Source: Kribbella sp. VKM Ac-2569
Lineage (GTDB): Bacteria; Actinomycetota; Actinomycetes; Propionibacteriales; Kribbellaceae
Assembly (NCBI RefSeq): GCF_004216905.1
Contig: NZ_SGXJ01000004.1
Location: forward strand, 620,001 to 684,000
DNA length: 64,000 nt
Reading direction: 5' to 3'
Part shown: one piece after another, positions 52,419-60,813 of the stretch
Layout: every line of letters starts with the position of its first letter
How positions within the stretch are numbered: the first letter of the stretch is position 1
The notes under the pieces: generated by a model
Told to the model about the DNA's origin: nothing
Seen by the model: only the letters and a program-made list of their open reading frames with translations
Database searches by the model: none
Translations under genes and position numbers: made by a program

Positions 52419-52461
52419 CGACCTGGACAGGTTGGTGTGAACGCGCAAATCGGTGTCGAGG

Positions 52462-52505
52462 TTGGGGAGGATTTCTTCCCGAATCGGGTAGACGATCCTC
52501 CCCAA
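52462..52505. terminator. Hairpin after the SDR gene
   Basis: TTGGGGAGGAT (52462-52472) and ATCCTCCCCAA (52495-52505) pair over 11 bp, with an internal CCCGA/TCGGG stem at 52478-52488 in the loop. Likely terminator. Confidence 0.6.
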
Positions 52506-52606
52506 GTCGCCTCCGATGACCACGAGAGGCTCGCGGGCTCAGGTGATCATCCAGTCGTTGGAGGAAAGCTAGCGAGTGTTCACCATCGGTTCGTAGGGTC
52601 GCGGGC

Positions 52607-53656
52607 ATGATTGCGACGCGACGCACGTTGTTGAAGGCCGGGGCTCTGGGGATCGGGCTTGCTGCGACGCCGGGGCTCTCGGTGGCTGCCCGGCCGCGGC
52701 GGACTCGGGTGCTGCTGGCAACGAACGAGCCTTGGGGGACGTACCACGCCCAACCGTTGCTGGCTGAGGCCGTACGGCGTGGTTGGGAGCTGGTCCAGGT
52801 CGTCCCGGATCTGACGCAGATCAAGCCGGGTGATCCGGTGCCGGTCGCGACGCTGAGCGACGTACCGCAGGCTGATCTGCTGGTGGTGAACGGGGCTTCG
52901 GACTGGCCGGCTGATGTGGCGGCGGCGCTGAAGCGGTTGCCGATGGCGGCGAGTTCGCTGGCGTATCTCAAGCCGGTGGAAGCGCCGCGGGCCAAGGAGT
53001 TCCGATCGCGGTTGGAGCTCGTGACGGCTGCGTCGCCGGCCGAGTCGGACGTGTTCGCGGCGTACCTCGGTTGGACGCATCGAGTGCGGATGGTGGGGTC
53101 GGCGCAGACCGACAACCTGCCGACGTACGCGCCACAGAAGGACCGGGTGTTGGTGCTGACCAGCGTCACGCACCCGGACCAGACCGGCGACGCGGCGCCG
53201 GGCACGCAGTTGCTGCTCGATGCGGCGGCGAAGTTGGAGGCGGCGGGCAAGCACATCGTGGTCGGCCTGCATCCGCGGGAGGACCGGACCCTTTGGGAGC
53301 AGTACGAGATCAGCGCTCTCGGTTCGGTGCCGGAGTCGGCGACCGCGGAATGCGCGGTGGGCATCCCCGGCACAGTGTTCCCGATCGTCGCGGCTGTCGG
53401 CGTACCGCTGGTTGGCTGCGTCGACCCGAAGCTGCAGGTGCCGGACTACATCCTGGACGTGTGTTCGGCGACGATCGACGCGCCCGAGCAGGCCGTCGAC
53501 GCGATCGAGAACGCCAAGCCGGCCAGCCGTGGAGCGGTCTTCAACGCGGTCGGTCCGATCGGCGGATCGGCGCGGCGGCTGTACTCCGCGTGGCACGCCA
53601 CGATTCAGACCACCAGGTGCAACTTGACCGCGGCGACGCCGATCTCGATCCGCTGA
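52607..53656 (+). CDS. Tat-exported protein of unknown function
   Basis: A 349-residue protein with a Tat signal (TRRTLLKAGALGIGLAA). The mature part is alpha/beta with Rossmann-like strands (RVLLATNEPWGTYHAQPLLAEAV, then DRVLVLTSVTHPDQTGD and HIVVGLHPRED), as in GT-B or CDP-glycerol transferase folds; no catalytic residues are identifiable. Its 3' end overlaps the convergent NAD-kinase-like gene by 52 bp. I do not assign a function. Confidence 0.55.
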   Translation: MIATRRTLLKAGALGIGLAATPGLSVAARPRRTRVLLATNEPWGTYHAQPLLAEAVRRGWELVQVVPDLTQIKPGDPVPVATLSDVPQADLLVVNGASDWPADVAAALKRLPMAASSLAYLKPVEAPRAKEFRSRLELVTAASPAESDVFAAYLGWTHRVRMVGSAQTDNLPTYAPQKDRVLVLTSVTHPDQTGDAAPGTQLLLDAAAKLEAAGKHIVVGLHPREDRTLWEQYEISALGSVPESATAECAVGIPGTVFPIVAAVGVPLVGCVDPKLQVPDYILDVCSATIDAPEQAVDAIENAKPASRGAVFNAVGPIGGSARRLYSAWHATIQTTRCNLTAATPISIR

Positions 53657-54480
53657 CCCCAGCCGATACTCAAGGTGTCGGACTCCATCCCGTCGCCGAA
53701 CACGACCAGGTCCGACTCGGCCGTGATCGTCAACGAATCCGGTGCCTTGAGCAACCCTTCGGTGTTGTCGGTGCCGGTCGCCGGTGACGGCCAGGCCTCG
53801 CGGACGAACCAGCACAGCACCGGATCGATCGGTGTTGGCAGCGCCAACGGACTGCGCCGTTCCTGCCAGGCCGATCGGCACCAGCCGGTCGAGCCGGTCC
53901 CGGTGCCGATCAGGATCCCGGATGACGACTGCCGCTCCGGCAATCCATCGGGCGAACTCAGCCGGTAGCGCGCGGACTGGTGTGTCCGATGGCCGACGTA
54001 CACCTCGTTCAACGCGACCAGTTGCTGCCCGTCGTCGGTGCTCGCGGCAACCATCGTCCGCTCGGCGACCTGACGTTCGGCCAGGAGATCGGCGATGGCG
54101 GCGGGTTCGTGCGGCACGAGTACGCCGGGGTTGCGGGACGGCTCGGGGTTGATCCCGATCACCGGCTGACCGTCCAGGTACTTGGCCACATTCGCGACCA
54201 GACCGTCCTGGCCGACCGCGATCACCACATCCTCGGGACCGAAGCCGAACCGGTCCAGGTCGTTGCGCTCGGCAACGGCGCGGCGCCAGTCCAGCGGGAT
54301 CGCCGCCGAGACCGTGGCGAGCGCGTCCTGCTGGGCCTGGTGCCGTGCGTCGAGTTCCGCCAGGTCCCGCCCGCGGCCGGCCAGGAAGAACCCGGCCTGC
54401 TGCCGCGTCCCGTGCCGGGCGACGAGTTCGGTCAACTCGGTCGCCCGATGCACGATCACCGCCCGTGGGGGAAGCGTCAT
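53605..54480 (-). CDS. NAD-kinase-like protein paired with the SPFH protein
   Basis: A 291-residue protein of the ATP-NAD kinase fold with altered motifs. The GGDG motif reads VGQDGLV (residues 89-95). The NE motif is ALNEVYVG (156-163), and the C-terminal loop TPTGSTAY reads GTGTGSTGW (192-200). The core Asp of GxDG is kept, so activity is possible but modified. It overlaps the SPFH gene by 4 bp in one operon. The divergent regulator is of the NrtR type, which in known cases senses ADP-ribose, which fits an NAD-linked role. Confidence 0.7.
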   Translation of the reverse strand: MTLPPRAVIVHRATELTELVARHGTRQQAGFFLAGRGRDLAELDARHQAQQDALATVSAAIPLDWRRAVAERNDLDRFGFGPEDVVIAVGQDGLVANVAKYLDGQPVIGINPEPSRNPGVLVPHEPAAIADLLAERQVAERTMVAASTDDGQQLVALNEVYVGHRTHQSARYRLSSPDGLPERQSSSGILIGTGTGSTGWCRSAWQERRSPLALPTPIDPVLCWFVREAWPSPATGTDNTEGLLKAPDSLTITAESDLVVFGDGMESDTLSIGWGQRIEIGVAAVKLHLVV

Positions 54481-55469
54481 CGCTGCTCGGCCAACCTTGT
54501 GAGGAGCGGCGTGATCAGGTCCGGGGTCACGTTGAGCGTGCCGATCTCCGGTAGTGCGCCCTGCTTGATCGCGACCGCGAGGATGGTCGCCTGGTCGAGT
54601 TCGGCGTACGCCTCCAGCAGAGCCTTCTCGGCAGCAGCCTCCGCTGCCCCGATCACCCGCTTGGCGTCGGCCTCCGCCTCGGCCAGCGCGCGCTGGCGAC
54701 CGGCCGCGGCCTGCGTCTCGATCTGACCGGCGGCCGCGGCCTCGGTCGCACGCATGCGCTCGTTCTGACCGCGCTGGTTGACCAGCTGCTCTTCGCGCCG
54801 GGCGAGCTCGATCTGGTTCTGCAGTTCGTTCTCCGCGATCGACCGCTCCCGCTCGACGGCCATTGCCCGGCGTTCGTACGTCGCCTTGTCCGCGGCCTGC
54901 TGCACCATCTCGCGTGTCGGCGTCTGCAGCGCCTTCTCCACGTCCCGCTCCGCGCGTACGGCGACCACGCGCACGTCCTCGACGCCGATGCCGATCCCGG
55001 TCAGCCGCTGGTCCTCCCGCAGGCCGCTGCCCACCGCCTGGCGAAGCGCGGTCATTCCCTCGGACAGCGCCTCGGTGAGCGTCATGCGGGCGAGCAGGTC
55101 GAGTGCGGTCTGTTGTGCCAGTTCGGTCAGCAGCCCACCGAGTTGCTCGAGCGGGGTTGACCGCCAGAGCCCGGTGTCCGGGTCGATGCCGAAGTCCAGC
55201 CGGGCCGAGGCCAGCGCAGGGTCGGTCACCCGGTAGGTGACGGTGGCCTGCACCACGACGTCCTGGAAGTCCTGCGTGCGGCCGTGGAACAGCAGCGGCT
55301 GCTCGCGGTCGTCGACCGGGATCTCGCTCAGCGACGAGTTCAGGGCCCGGAACCAGAACGCCTGGCCGGCGCCGTCGTGCGCGACCTTGCCGTTGCGCAG
55401 GTGCCGCACGTGGGTGGTCGGGTTGGCCCGTAGGTGGCTGATGAAGCGGAACCGGGTGATGTCTGCCAT
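54477..55469 (-). CDS. SPFH/band-7-like protein
   Basis: A 330-residue protein beginning MADITRFRFISHLRANPTTH. An SPFH/prohibitin-homology domain covers residues 1-180 (QDVVVQATVTYRVTDPALAS, then VEDVRVVAVRAERDVEKAL). It is followed by a long coiled coil (ERRAMAVERERSIAENELQN, then AEAEADAKRVIGAAEAAAEK). No transmembrane helix is seen, so it would be peripheral or cytosolic, unlike classic flotillins. It is transcribed from the NrtR-type promoter region and its end overlaps the NAD-kinase-like gene. Confidence 0.82.
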   Translation of the reverse strand: MADITRFRFISHLRANPTTHVRHLRNGKVAHDGAGQAFWFRALNSSLSEIPVDDREQPLLFHGRTQDFQDVVVQATVTYRVTDPALASARLDFGIDPDTGLWRSTPLEQLGGLLTELAQQTALDLLARMTLTEALSEGMTALRQAVGSGLREDQRLTGIGIGVEDVRVVAVRAERDVEKALQTPTREMVQQAADKATYERRAMAVERERSIAENELQNQIELARREEQLVNQRGQNERMRATEAAAAGQIETQAAAGRQRALAEAEADAKRVIGAAEAAAEKALLEAYAELDQATILAVAIKQGALPEIGTLNVTPDLITPLLTRLAEQR

Positions 55470-55486
55470 CTCTTCGTTCTCCTTGT

Positions 55487-55533
55487 CGTCACTATGACGA
55501 TAAGGGGTTGGGTGACTTCTCGTCAAGGTGACG
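55487..55533. promoter_or_regulatory. Two CGTCA-N3-TGACG operators between spfh and nrtR
   Basis: CGTCACTATGACG (55487-55499) and CGTCAAGGTGACG (55521-55533) have identical half-sites and 3-bp spacers, with centres 34 bp apart, between the divergent SPFH and Nudix genes. Two equal palindromes point to one regulator binding twice, most likely the NrtR-type protein encoded beside them. Confidence 0.75.
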
Positions 55534-55547
55534 ATTAGAGTGGGGTC

Positions 55548-56231
55548 ATGGACTTCGAGCCACTCGGCCTGGCCACTGACCTGGTAATCCTCACCGTCCG
55601 CGACGGCCGCCTCCAGGTGCTGCTGATCCGCCGCGGCATCCCGCCGTACCGGGGCCGGTGGGCGCTGCCTGGCGGGTTCGTGCGGCCGAACGAGGACCTG
55701 GAGACGACCGCGCGCCGCGAGCTGGCGGAGGAGACCGGGCTGTCCGCGGAGCGGATCCACCTCGAACAGGTCGCGACGTACGGCGCTCCCGATCGCGACC
55801 CGCGCGGCCGGGTGGTCAGCGTGGCGTACCTGGCCCTGGTGCCGGACCTGCCCGCCCCCGTCGCGGGCTCCGATGCCGCGTCGGCGAGCTGGGTCGACGC
55901 CACCGACGTACTGGACGACTCCGGCCGGCTGGCGTTCGACCACTACCGGATTTTGGCCGACGGCGTGGAACGCGCCCGCGCCAAACTCGAGTACTCACCC
56001 CTGGCCACCGCGTTCTGCCCACCGGAGTTCACCATCTCCGAACTTCGCGGCGTCTACGAAGCAGTCTGGGGCCTCCCCCTGGACCCCCGAAACTTCCACC
56101 GCAAGGTCACCAAAACCCCCGACTTCGTAGAGCCGGCCGGCACCACCACAACCCGAGACGGCGGCCGCCCCGCCCAACTATTCCACCGAGGCACAGCAAC
56201 AACCCTCCACCCACCCATGACCCGCGGTTGA
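55548..56231 (+). CDS. nrtR: NrtR-type Nudix transcriptional regulator
   Basis: A 227-residue protein with an N-terminal Nudix domain and a C-terminal winged helix. The Nudix box G43-x5-E49-x7-RELAEETGL is fully intact (residues 43-65), so hydrolase activity is possible. The C-terminal half has FTISELRGVYEAVWGLPLDP, then NFHRKVTKTPDF, the winged-helix DNA-binding region of NrtR regulators that control NAD metabolism in other bacteria. It is divergent from the SPFH/NAD-kinase-like operon and autoregulation is likely. Confidence 0.87.
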   Translation: MDFEPLGLATDLVILTVRDGRLQVLLIRRGIPPYRGRWALPGGFVRPNEDLETTARRELAEETGLSAERIHLEQVATYGAPDRDPRGRVVSVAYLALVPDLPAPVAGSDAASASWVDATDVLDDSGRLAFDHYRILADGVERARAKLEYSPLATAFCPPEFTISELRGVYEAVWGLPLDPRNFHRKVTKTPDFVEPAGTTTTRDGGRPAQLFHRGTATTLHPPMTRG

Positions 56232-56232
56232 A

Positions 56233-57123
56233 CTAGAGCTGACGGGTGCGGAGGGCTAGGTCTTCGGCGGTTATCAGGTTGGTGTGGGTGCCGGGGGAGG
56301 TGCAGGCCCAGCCGGCGGCTACGGTGCCGGCGGTGCCGGCGGCTTGCCAGGAGGCTCCGTCCAGGTAGCGGGCCAGGAAGGCGGCTACGTAGGCGTCGCC
56401 GGCGCCGTTGGTGTCGACCACGGGGCGGTCGGGGAAGGTGATCGCGGGGAAGTGGTGGACCGGTTCGCCGCGGACGTGGAGGTAGCTGCCGTCTGCGCCG
56501 GCCATGGCGACCACGACGTCGGCGCGGCCGTTGGCCAGGATCCAGTCGACGCCGTCGGGTGGGAGGGCCGCGGCGGAGACGAAGACGATGTCGGATGCGG
56601 TGGCGAAGTCCTTGTGGTGGTCGTTGCGGCCGTCCCAGTCGTGCAGGTCGGTGGAGATCGAGCGGTCGGCGGCGATCGCGTCCCCGAGGGCGTCGCGGGC
56701 GAAGTCCATGATCGAGACATGGACGTGCTGGGCGTGCCGGATCACCGGGCGCCAGAGGTTCGGGTCGACGCGGAGACCGCGCGGGTGGCGGCCGTCGTAC
56801 ATCGAGAGCCGTCTGCCGTCCGGGGCGACCAGGTTGACCGATCGGCGGGTGCCGCTCGGGTGCAGGACGACGCGCAGCGGGATGCCGAGTTCGTCGTACG
56901 CCCGGCGGATCCGCGCGCCCTCGGGATCGTCGCCGATCACGTCCACCAGCCCGGCGTTGAGCCCGAGCAGGTGACAGCCGAGCGCGACGCCGTGACCCGT
57001 GTGCGCCAGGTACGACTCGATCGGTTCGACCGGAACCGTGTCCACATCCGCCAACGGCAGGCCGGGCACCCGCACGATCGTGTCGATGCCTACTCCGCCG
57101 ATCACCAGCACATCCAACTCCAC
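56233..57123 (-). CDS. PfkB-family carbohydrate kinase
   Basis: A 296-residue kinase from GTG 57123. ELDVLVIGGVGIDTIVRVPG is the N-terminal PfkB pattern, and the C-terminal signature DTNGAGDAYVAAFLA holds the catalytic Asp. YDGRHPRGLRVDP and SIMDFARDALGDA are in the middle. The substrate (sugar or nucleoside) is not readable. It converges with the nrtR gene at 1 bp and is divergent from the lipase-like gene. Confidence 0.85.
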   Translation of the reverse strand: MELDVLVIGGVGIDTIVRVPGLPLADVDTVPVEPIESYLAHTGHGVALGCHLLGLNAGLVDVIGDDPEGARIRRAYDELGIPLRVVLHPSGTRRSVNLVAPDGRRLSMYDGRHPRGLRVDPNLWRPVIRHAQHVHVSIMDFARDALGDAIAADRSISTDLHDWDGRNDHHKDFATASDIVFVSAAALPPDGVDWILANGRADVVVAMAGADGSYLHVRGEPVHHFPAITFPDRPVVDTNGAGDAYVAAFLARYLDGASWQAAGTAGTVAAGWACTSPGTHTNLITAEDLALRTRQL

Positions 57124-57210
57124 CCGTCCCGTAATACCCGACTTTCGCCAGGGATCACAGGTGTCTTTCGCAAGCTGAACGGATAGTTGGTCTCCAGGCA
57201 CAGTCGATCC

Positions 57211-58425
57211 ATGCTCAACCGACGAATTCTGCTCACCTCCGCCGCCCTCGTCCCGCTCGCCGGCCTCGCCGCCTCCCGGACAGCGGAAGCAACGGGCAGT
57301 GGGGTGCCGGTTCCGATTCGCCTCCCGCGGCCGACCGGTCCGTTCCCGGTCGGTACGACCGAGCTGCACCTGGTCGACGCCGGCCGTGACGACCCGTTCG
57401 TTCCCGGTCGCCCACGCGAGCTGATGATCAGCGTCTGGTACCCGGCGAGCCGGCTGACCGCGCCCGCGTCGTACCTGCCGCCGTTGACCGCCGAGGTGTT
57501 CGGCGAAGGCGCCGCGATCGCCCTGCAGCAACCCGTCGGGACGATCGACTGGGCCGGCGCCAAGAGTCACGCCGGCCTGCTCGCCCCGGTCTGCCCCGGG
57601 AAGCGGCCGGTCGTGCTGTTCTCGCCGGGGTTCGGCGTGCCGCGGGGGCTCGCGTCGATCAGCGTCGCCGAGCTCGCCAGCCGCGGGTACGTCGTGGTGA
57701 CCGTCGACCACACGTACGAGGTCTCAGGCGTCGAGTTCCCCGGCAACCGGATCGAAGTGCAGACGCTGCCGCCCGCGCCGTACGCGATGCTCGCCCGCAC
57801 GACCCGCTTCGCCGACCTGCGCTTCGTCCTGGACAGCCTCACCCGGCTCGCCCGCGGCGAGAACCCGGACGCGGAACAACGCCGTCTCCCCAACGATCTC
57901 GGCAACGTCTTCGACCTCGACCGGATCGGGTCGTACGGGCACTCCGCCGGCGGCCTCAGCTCGATCGACCTGCTGGTCGCCGACCCGCGGATCCGCGCCG
58001 CGATCGACCTCGACGGCGAGCTCGGCTACGGGTACGACGACCCGGCCGACGCACCGACCGTCGCGAAGGGTACGAACCGCCCGTTCCTCCTGATGGGCTC
58101 GGGCGCGATCGGCCCGGGCCCGCACGACCACCGCACGGACCCGTCCTGGGGACTGTTCTGGGAGCACTCGAGCGGCTGGAAGCGTGACCTGAACCTCCCG
58201 AACGGCCGCCACTACAGCTTCGTCGACTACCAGGCGCTGATCCCGTGGTTCCAGCGGTTCTTCACCGTCCCGCCGGAACTGATCGCGAACACCGTCGGTA
58301 CGGCGAACGCGGACCAGGTACTGCGCGCCATGCGCACCTACATCCCGGCGTTCTTCGACCAGCATCTCCGGTACCGCCCGCACAACTGGAGCCACGCGCT
58401 GCCGGAGACGAGGTTCATCGCGTGA
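57211..58425 (+). CDS. Secreted alpha/beta hydrolase, PAF-acetylhydrolase/lipase-like
   Basis: A 404-residue protein with a twin-arginine or Sec-type signal (LNRRILLTSAALVPLAGLAA). The oxyanion segment is RPVVLFSPGFGVPRG and the nucleophile elbow is GSYGHSAGGLSSIDLL with Ser in GHSAGG. DLDGELGYG and the conserved His (GRHYSFVDY) complete the probable triad. The fold matches platelet-activating-factor acetylhydrolase-like esterases of actinobacteria. Its end overlaps the HTH gene by 11 bp. Confidence 0.82.
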   Translation: MLNRRILLTSAALVPLAGLAASRTAEATGSGVPVPIRLPRPTGPFPVGTTELHLVDAGRDDPFVPGRPRELMISVWYPASRLTAPASYLPPLTAEVFGEGAAIALQQPVGTIDWAGAKSHAGLLAPVCPGKRPVVLFSPGFGVPRGLASISVAELASRGYVVVTVDHTYEVSGVEFPGNRIEVQTLPPAPYAMLARTTRFADLRFVLDSLTRLARGENPDAEQRRLPNDLGNVFDLDRIGSYGHSAGGLSSIDLLVADPRIRAAIDLDGELGYGYDDPADAPTVAKGTNRPFLLMGSGAIGPGPHDHRTDPSWGLFWEHSSGWKRDLNLPNGRHYSFVDYQALIPWFQRFFTVPPELIANTVGTANADQVLRAMRTYIPAFFDQHLRYRPHNWSHALPETRFIA

Positions 58426-58633
58426 CTTCGAGAAGGTCTCCCGGCTGGCATCCGAGCGCATCGCAGATCGCGGTCAGGGTGGAGAACCGGATCGCCTTGG
58501 CCCGGCCGTTCTTCAGCACGGACAGGTTCACGACGGTGACGTCGATGCGCCGCGCCAGCTCGGCCAGGGTCATGTTGCGCTCGGCCAGCAAACGGCCGAG
58601 GTTGACCTGGATGCGGTGGTCGTCGTCCGGCAT
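58415..58633 (-). CDS. Small Xre-type helix-turn-helix regulator (YozG-like)
   Basis: A 72-residue protein from ATG 58633 (or GTG 58636). IQVNLGRLLAERNMTLAELARRIDVTVVNLSVLKNGRAKAIRFSTL is a complete Cro/CI-type HTH. It is the partner of the upstream DUF2975 gene, as in the Bacillus YoaS-YozG pair. It is last in the operon and probably binds the 37-bp palindrome in front of the DUF2975 gene. Confidence 0.85.
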   Translation of the reverse strand: MPDDDHRIQVNLGRLLAERNMTLAELARRIDVTVVNLSVLKNGRAKAIRFSTLTAICDALGCQPGDLLEVTR

Positions 58634-59232
58634 CACACCAGCCCTTCGGTGTCCGCACGGAGCCGTACGCCGACACGGAACGCTTCAGCGAGCGCAGCGA
58701 CGACCGCGGCGATGCCCAGCGGCAGGAACGAGATCTGCAGCGCGAACGGCACGTGGTCCTCCAGCGGCGTACCGGCCACGAGGAGATGGTTGGTGAAGGC
58801 GGTCAGCACGCTGTCACCGAGCGAGCCGACAGCGATCAGGACGGCGATCCCGAACACGCGCCTCGGGTTCCGCGGCGCGAACGGATCGCCTGCCCTCAAC
58901 GTGCGGGCGACCAGGAACAGCCAGTAGATCCCCAGCAGGATCGGCACCGCGTCGAACAGGCCTGGCAGGTCGAGCAGGATCCGCTGGCCGAGGTCGGGGT
59001 CGGCAACGGTCAGAGTCGCGGATTCGGCGGCGGACAGCTTGAGACCGCCGGCCTCGGCGAGCGCGGTCTCCAGACCGCTCACTCCGACGTCGCGGCTGCT
59101 CTGGGCGGTGAAGAGACCGACGACGTGCAGCGCCGGGATCAGTACGCCGATCACGGCCTCGACGGCGAACGCGAGACCGAGCAAGACGGTCAGAAGATTC
59201 GTGTCACCGCGGGTCCACCGGGAAGTCAGCAT
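58633..59232 (-). CDS. DUF2975-type membrane protein
   Basis: A 199-residue protein with about four membrane helices (LLTVLLGLAFAVEAVIGVLI, AVPILLGIYWLFLVART, FGIAVLIAVGSLGDSVLTA, FLPLGIAAVVAALAEAF) and an extracellular loop between the first two. This is the DUF2975 layout. It precedes the small Xre-type regulator, whose start overlaps its stop. A role in sensing or in regulator anchoring is inferred only. Confidence 0.8.
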   Translation of the reverse strand: MLTSRWTRGDTNLLTVLLGLAFAVEAVIGVLIPALHVVGLFTAQSSRDVGVSGLETALAEAGGLKLSAAESATLTVADPDLGQRILLDLPGLFDAVPILLGIYWLFLVARTLRAGDPFAPRNPRRVFGIAVLIAVGSLGDSVLTAFTNHLLVAGTPLEDHVPFALQISFLPLGIAAVVAALAEAFRVGVRLRADTEGLV

Positions 59233-59241
59233 GCGACGCCT

Positions 59242-59278
59242 CCATATCGTTTATCGATGGTAACGATAAACGATATGG
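59242..59278. promoter_or_regulatory. 37-bp palindrome upstream of the DUF2975 gene
   Basis: Arms 59242-59256 and 59264-59278 are perfectly complementary (15 bp: CCATATCGTTTATCG and its complement) around a 7-bp spacer. A+T-rich and unlike the surrounding G+C-rich DNA. Probable autoregulatory operator of the Xre-type regulator. Confidence 0.7.
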
Positions 59279-59291
59279 GGGTGCAGGAGAG

Positions 59292-59921
59292 CTACTGCTT
59301 GATCGGGGCGCCGGTCTTCTCCTGGAGTTCGTCGAAGGTGACGCCCTCGGCGAGCTCGACCAGTTGCAGGCCGTCGTCGGTGACGTCCAGGACGGCGAGG
59401 TCGGTGATGATCCGGTTGACGACGCCGCGACCGGTGTACGGCAGGTCGCACTCGGCGAGGATCTTGTGCGAGCCGTCCTTGGCGACGTGCTCCATCAGCA
59501 CGATCACCTTCTTCGCGCCGTGCACCAGGTCCATCGCGCCGCCCATCCCCTTGACCATCTTGCCGGGGATCATCCAGTTCGACAGGTCGCCGGTGGCCGA
59601 GACCTGCATGGCGCCCAGGATGGCCGCGTCGATCGCTCCGCCGCGGATCATCCCGAAGGACAGCGACGAGTCGAAGAACGAGGCGCCGGGCAGCGTCGTG
59701 ACGGTCTCCTTGCCGGCGTTGATCAGGTCGGGGTCCTCGTCGCCCTCGACCGGGTACGGCCCGACGCCGAGGATGCCGTTCTCGGACTGCAGTACGACGG
59801 TGACGCCGTCCGGGATGTAGTTCGGGACCAGGGTCGGCAGGCCGATGCCCAGGTTCACGTACGAGCCGTCCTCGAGTTCGGCGGCGGCCCGGGCGGCCAT
59901 CTGCTCACGGGTGAGTGGCAT
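59292..59921 (-). CDS. scoB: 3-oxoacid CoA-transferase subunit B
   Basis: A 209-residue subunit from ATG 59921. [31 protein letters not shown] includes the catalytic Glu about 47 of the SENGILG motif. [39 protein letters not shown] is typical of the SCOT beta subunit. With the A subunit it transfers CoA between succinyl-CoA and a 3-oxoacid, in ketone body or short-chain acid use. Confidence 0.9.
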   Translation of the reverse strand: MPLTREQMAARAAAELEDGSYVNLGIGLPTLVPNYIPDGVTVVLQSENGILGVGPYPVEGDEDPDLINAGKETVTTLPGASFFDSSLSFGMIRGGAIDAAILGAMQVSATGDLSNWMIPGKMVKGMGGAMDLVHGAKKVIVLMEHVAKDGSHKILAECDLPYTGRGVVNRIITDLAVLDVTDDGLQLVELAEGVTFDELQEKTGAPIKQ

Positions 59922-59922
59922 C

Positions 59923-60711
59923 TCAGGCCTCCAGCTTCTCGCGCGCGGCCTCGTACGCCTCGCGGGGTTGGACCGTCCGCTTCTCGATCCGCTTCTCGAT
60001 GTCCTTGCCGACGGCAACCACACGCTGGACGTAGACACCGGGCAGATGGATCGAGTCCGGGTCCAGCTCACCAGGCTGGACCAGCTCCTCCACCTGCGCG
60101 ATCGTCACCCGCCCGGCCATCGCGGCGAGCGGGTTGAAGTTCCGCGCGCTGCGGTCGAAGACCAGGTTCCCGTGGGTGTCGCCCTTGAGCGCGTGCACCA
60201 GCCCGAAATCGGTGGTGATCGAGTCCTCCAGCACGTACGTCGTACCGTCGATCTCCCGTGTCTCCTTGGGCTCCGACGCCTTCGCGACCGAACCGTCCGC
60301 GTTGTACTTCTGCGGCAGCCCGCCGTCGGCGACCTGCGTCCCGACACCGGCCAGGGTGAAGAACGCGGCGATCCCGCAGCCGCCGGCCCGGAGCTTCTCG
60401 GCCAGCGTGCCCTGCGGGGTCAGCTCGACCTCCAGCTCCCCGGACAGGAACTGCCGGGCGAACTCCTTGTTCTCCCCGACGTACGACGACGTCATCTTGG
60501 CGATCCGCTTGTCGGCGAGCAGGATGCCGAGTCCCCAGTCGTCGACGCCGCAGTTGTTCGACACGACGCTGAGCCCGGAGACCCCCTTGTCGTGCAGAGC
60601 GCTGATGAGCTGCATGGGGTTGCCGCACAACCCGAAGCCGCCGACGGCCAGGCTTGCGCCGTCCCCGATGTCCGCCACCGCTTCCTGCGGCGACCCGTAC
60701 GTCTTGTCCAT
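59923..60711 (-). CDS. scoA: 3-oxoacid CoA-transferase subunit A
   Basis: A 262-residue subunit from ATG 60711. [24 protein letters not shown] is the N-terminal CoA-transferase type I pattern, and [29 protein letters not shown] follows. The C-terminal part includes [14 protein letters not shown]-like substrate residues. It is 1 bp upstream of scoB, forming the usual A/B operon. Confidence 0.9.
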   Translation of the reverse strand: MDKTYGSPQEAVADIGDGASLAVGGFGLCGNPMQLISALHDKGVSGLSVVSNNCGVDDWGLGILLADKRIAKMTSSYVGENKEFARQFLSGELEVELTPQGTLAEKLRAGGCGIAAFFTLAGVGTQVADGGLPQKYNADGSVAKASEPKETREIDGTTYVLEDSITTDFGLVHALKGDTHGNLVFDRSARNFNPLAAMAGRVTIAQVEELVQPGELDPDSIHLPGVYVQRVVAVGKDIEKRIEKRTVQPREAYEAAREKLEA

Positions 60712-60782
60712 CAGCTGCTCCGTTGCAGTGTCGAGGCCCGATTCGCTCCGACTCTAACCAGCCGACCCGCGTCCCGCGATGT

Positions 60783-60796
60783 GAGTGGTACCACTC
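60783..60796. promoter_or_regulatory. GAGTGGTACCACTC palindrome upstream of scoAB
   Basis: A perfect 14-bp palindrome lies 72 bp before the scoA start. Its symmetry is consistent with a dimeric repressor operator. No regulator gene is adjacent. Confidence 0.45.
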
Positions 60797-60813
60797 GGGT
60801 ATGTGGTCAGGTG

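Noticed and set aside
52437-52610. 57-codon frame from GTG 52437 whose stop overlaps the start of the Tat-exported protein
   Set aside because: No good ribosome site, low G+C at third positions, and the terminator hairpin of the SDR gene lies inside it.
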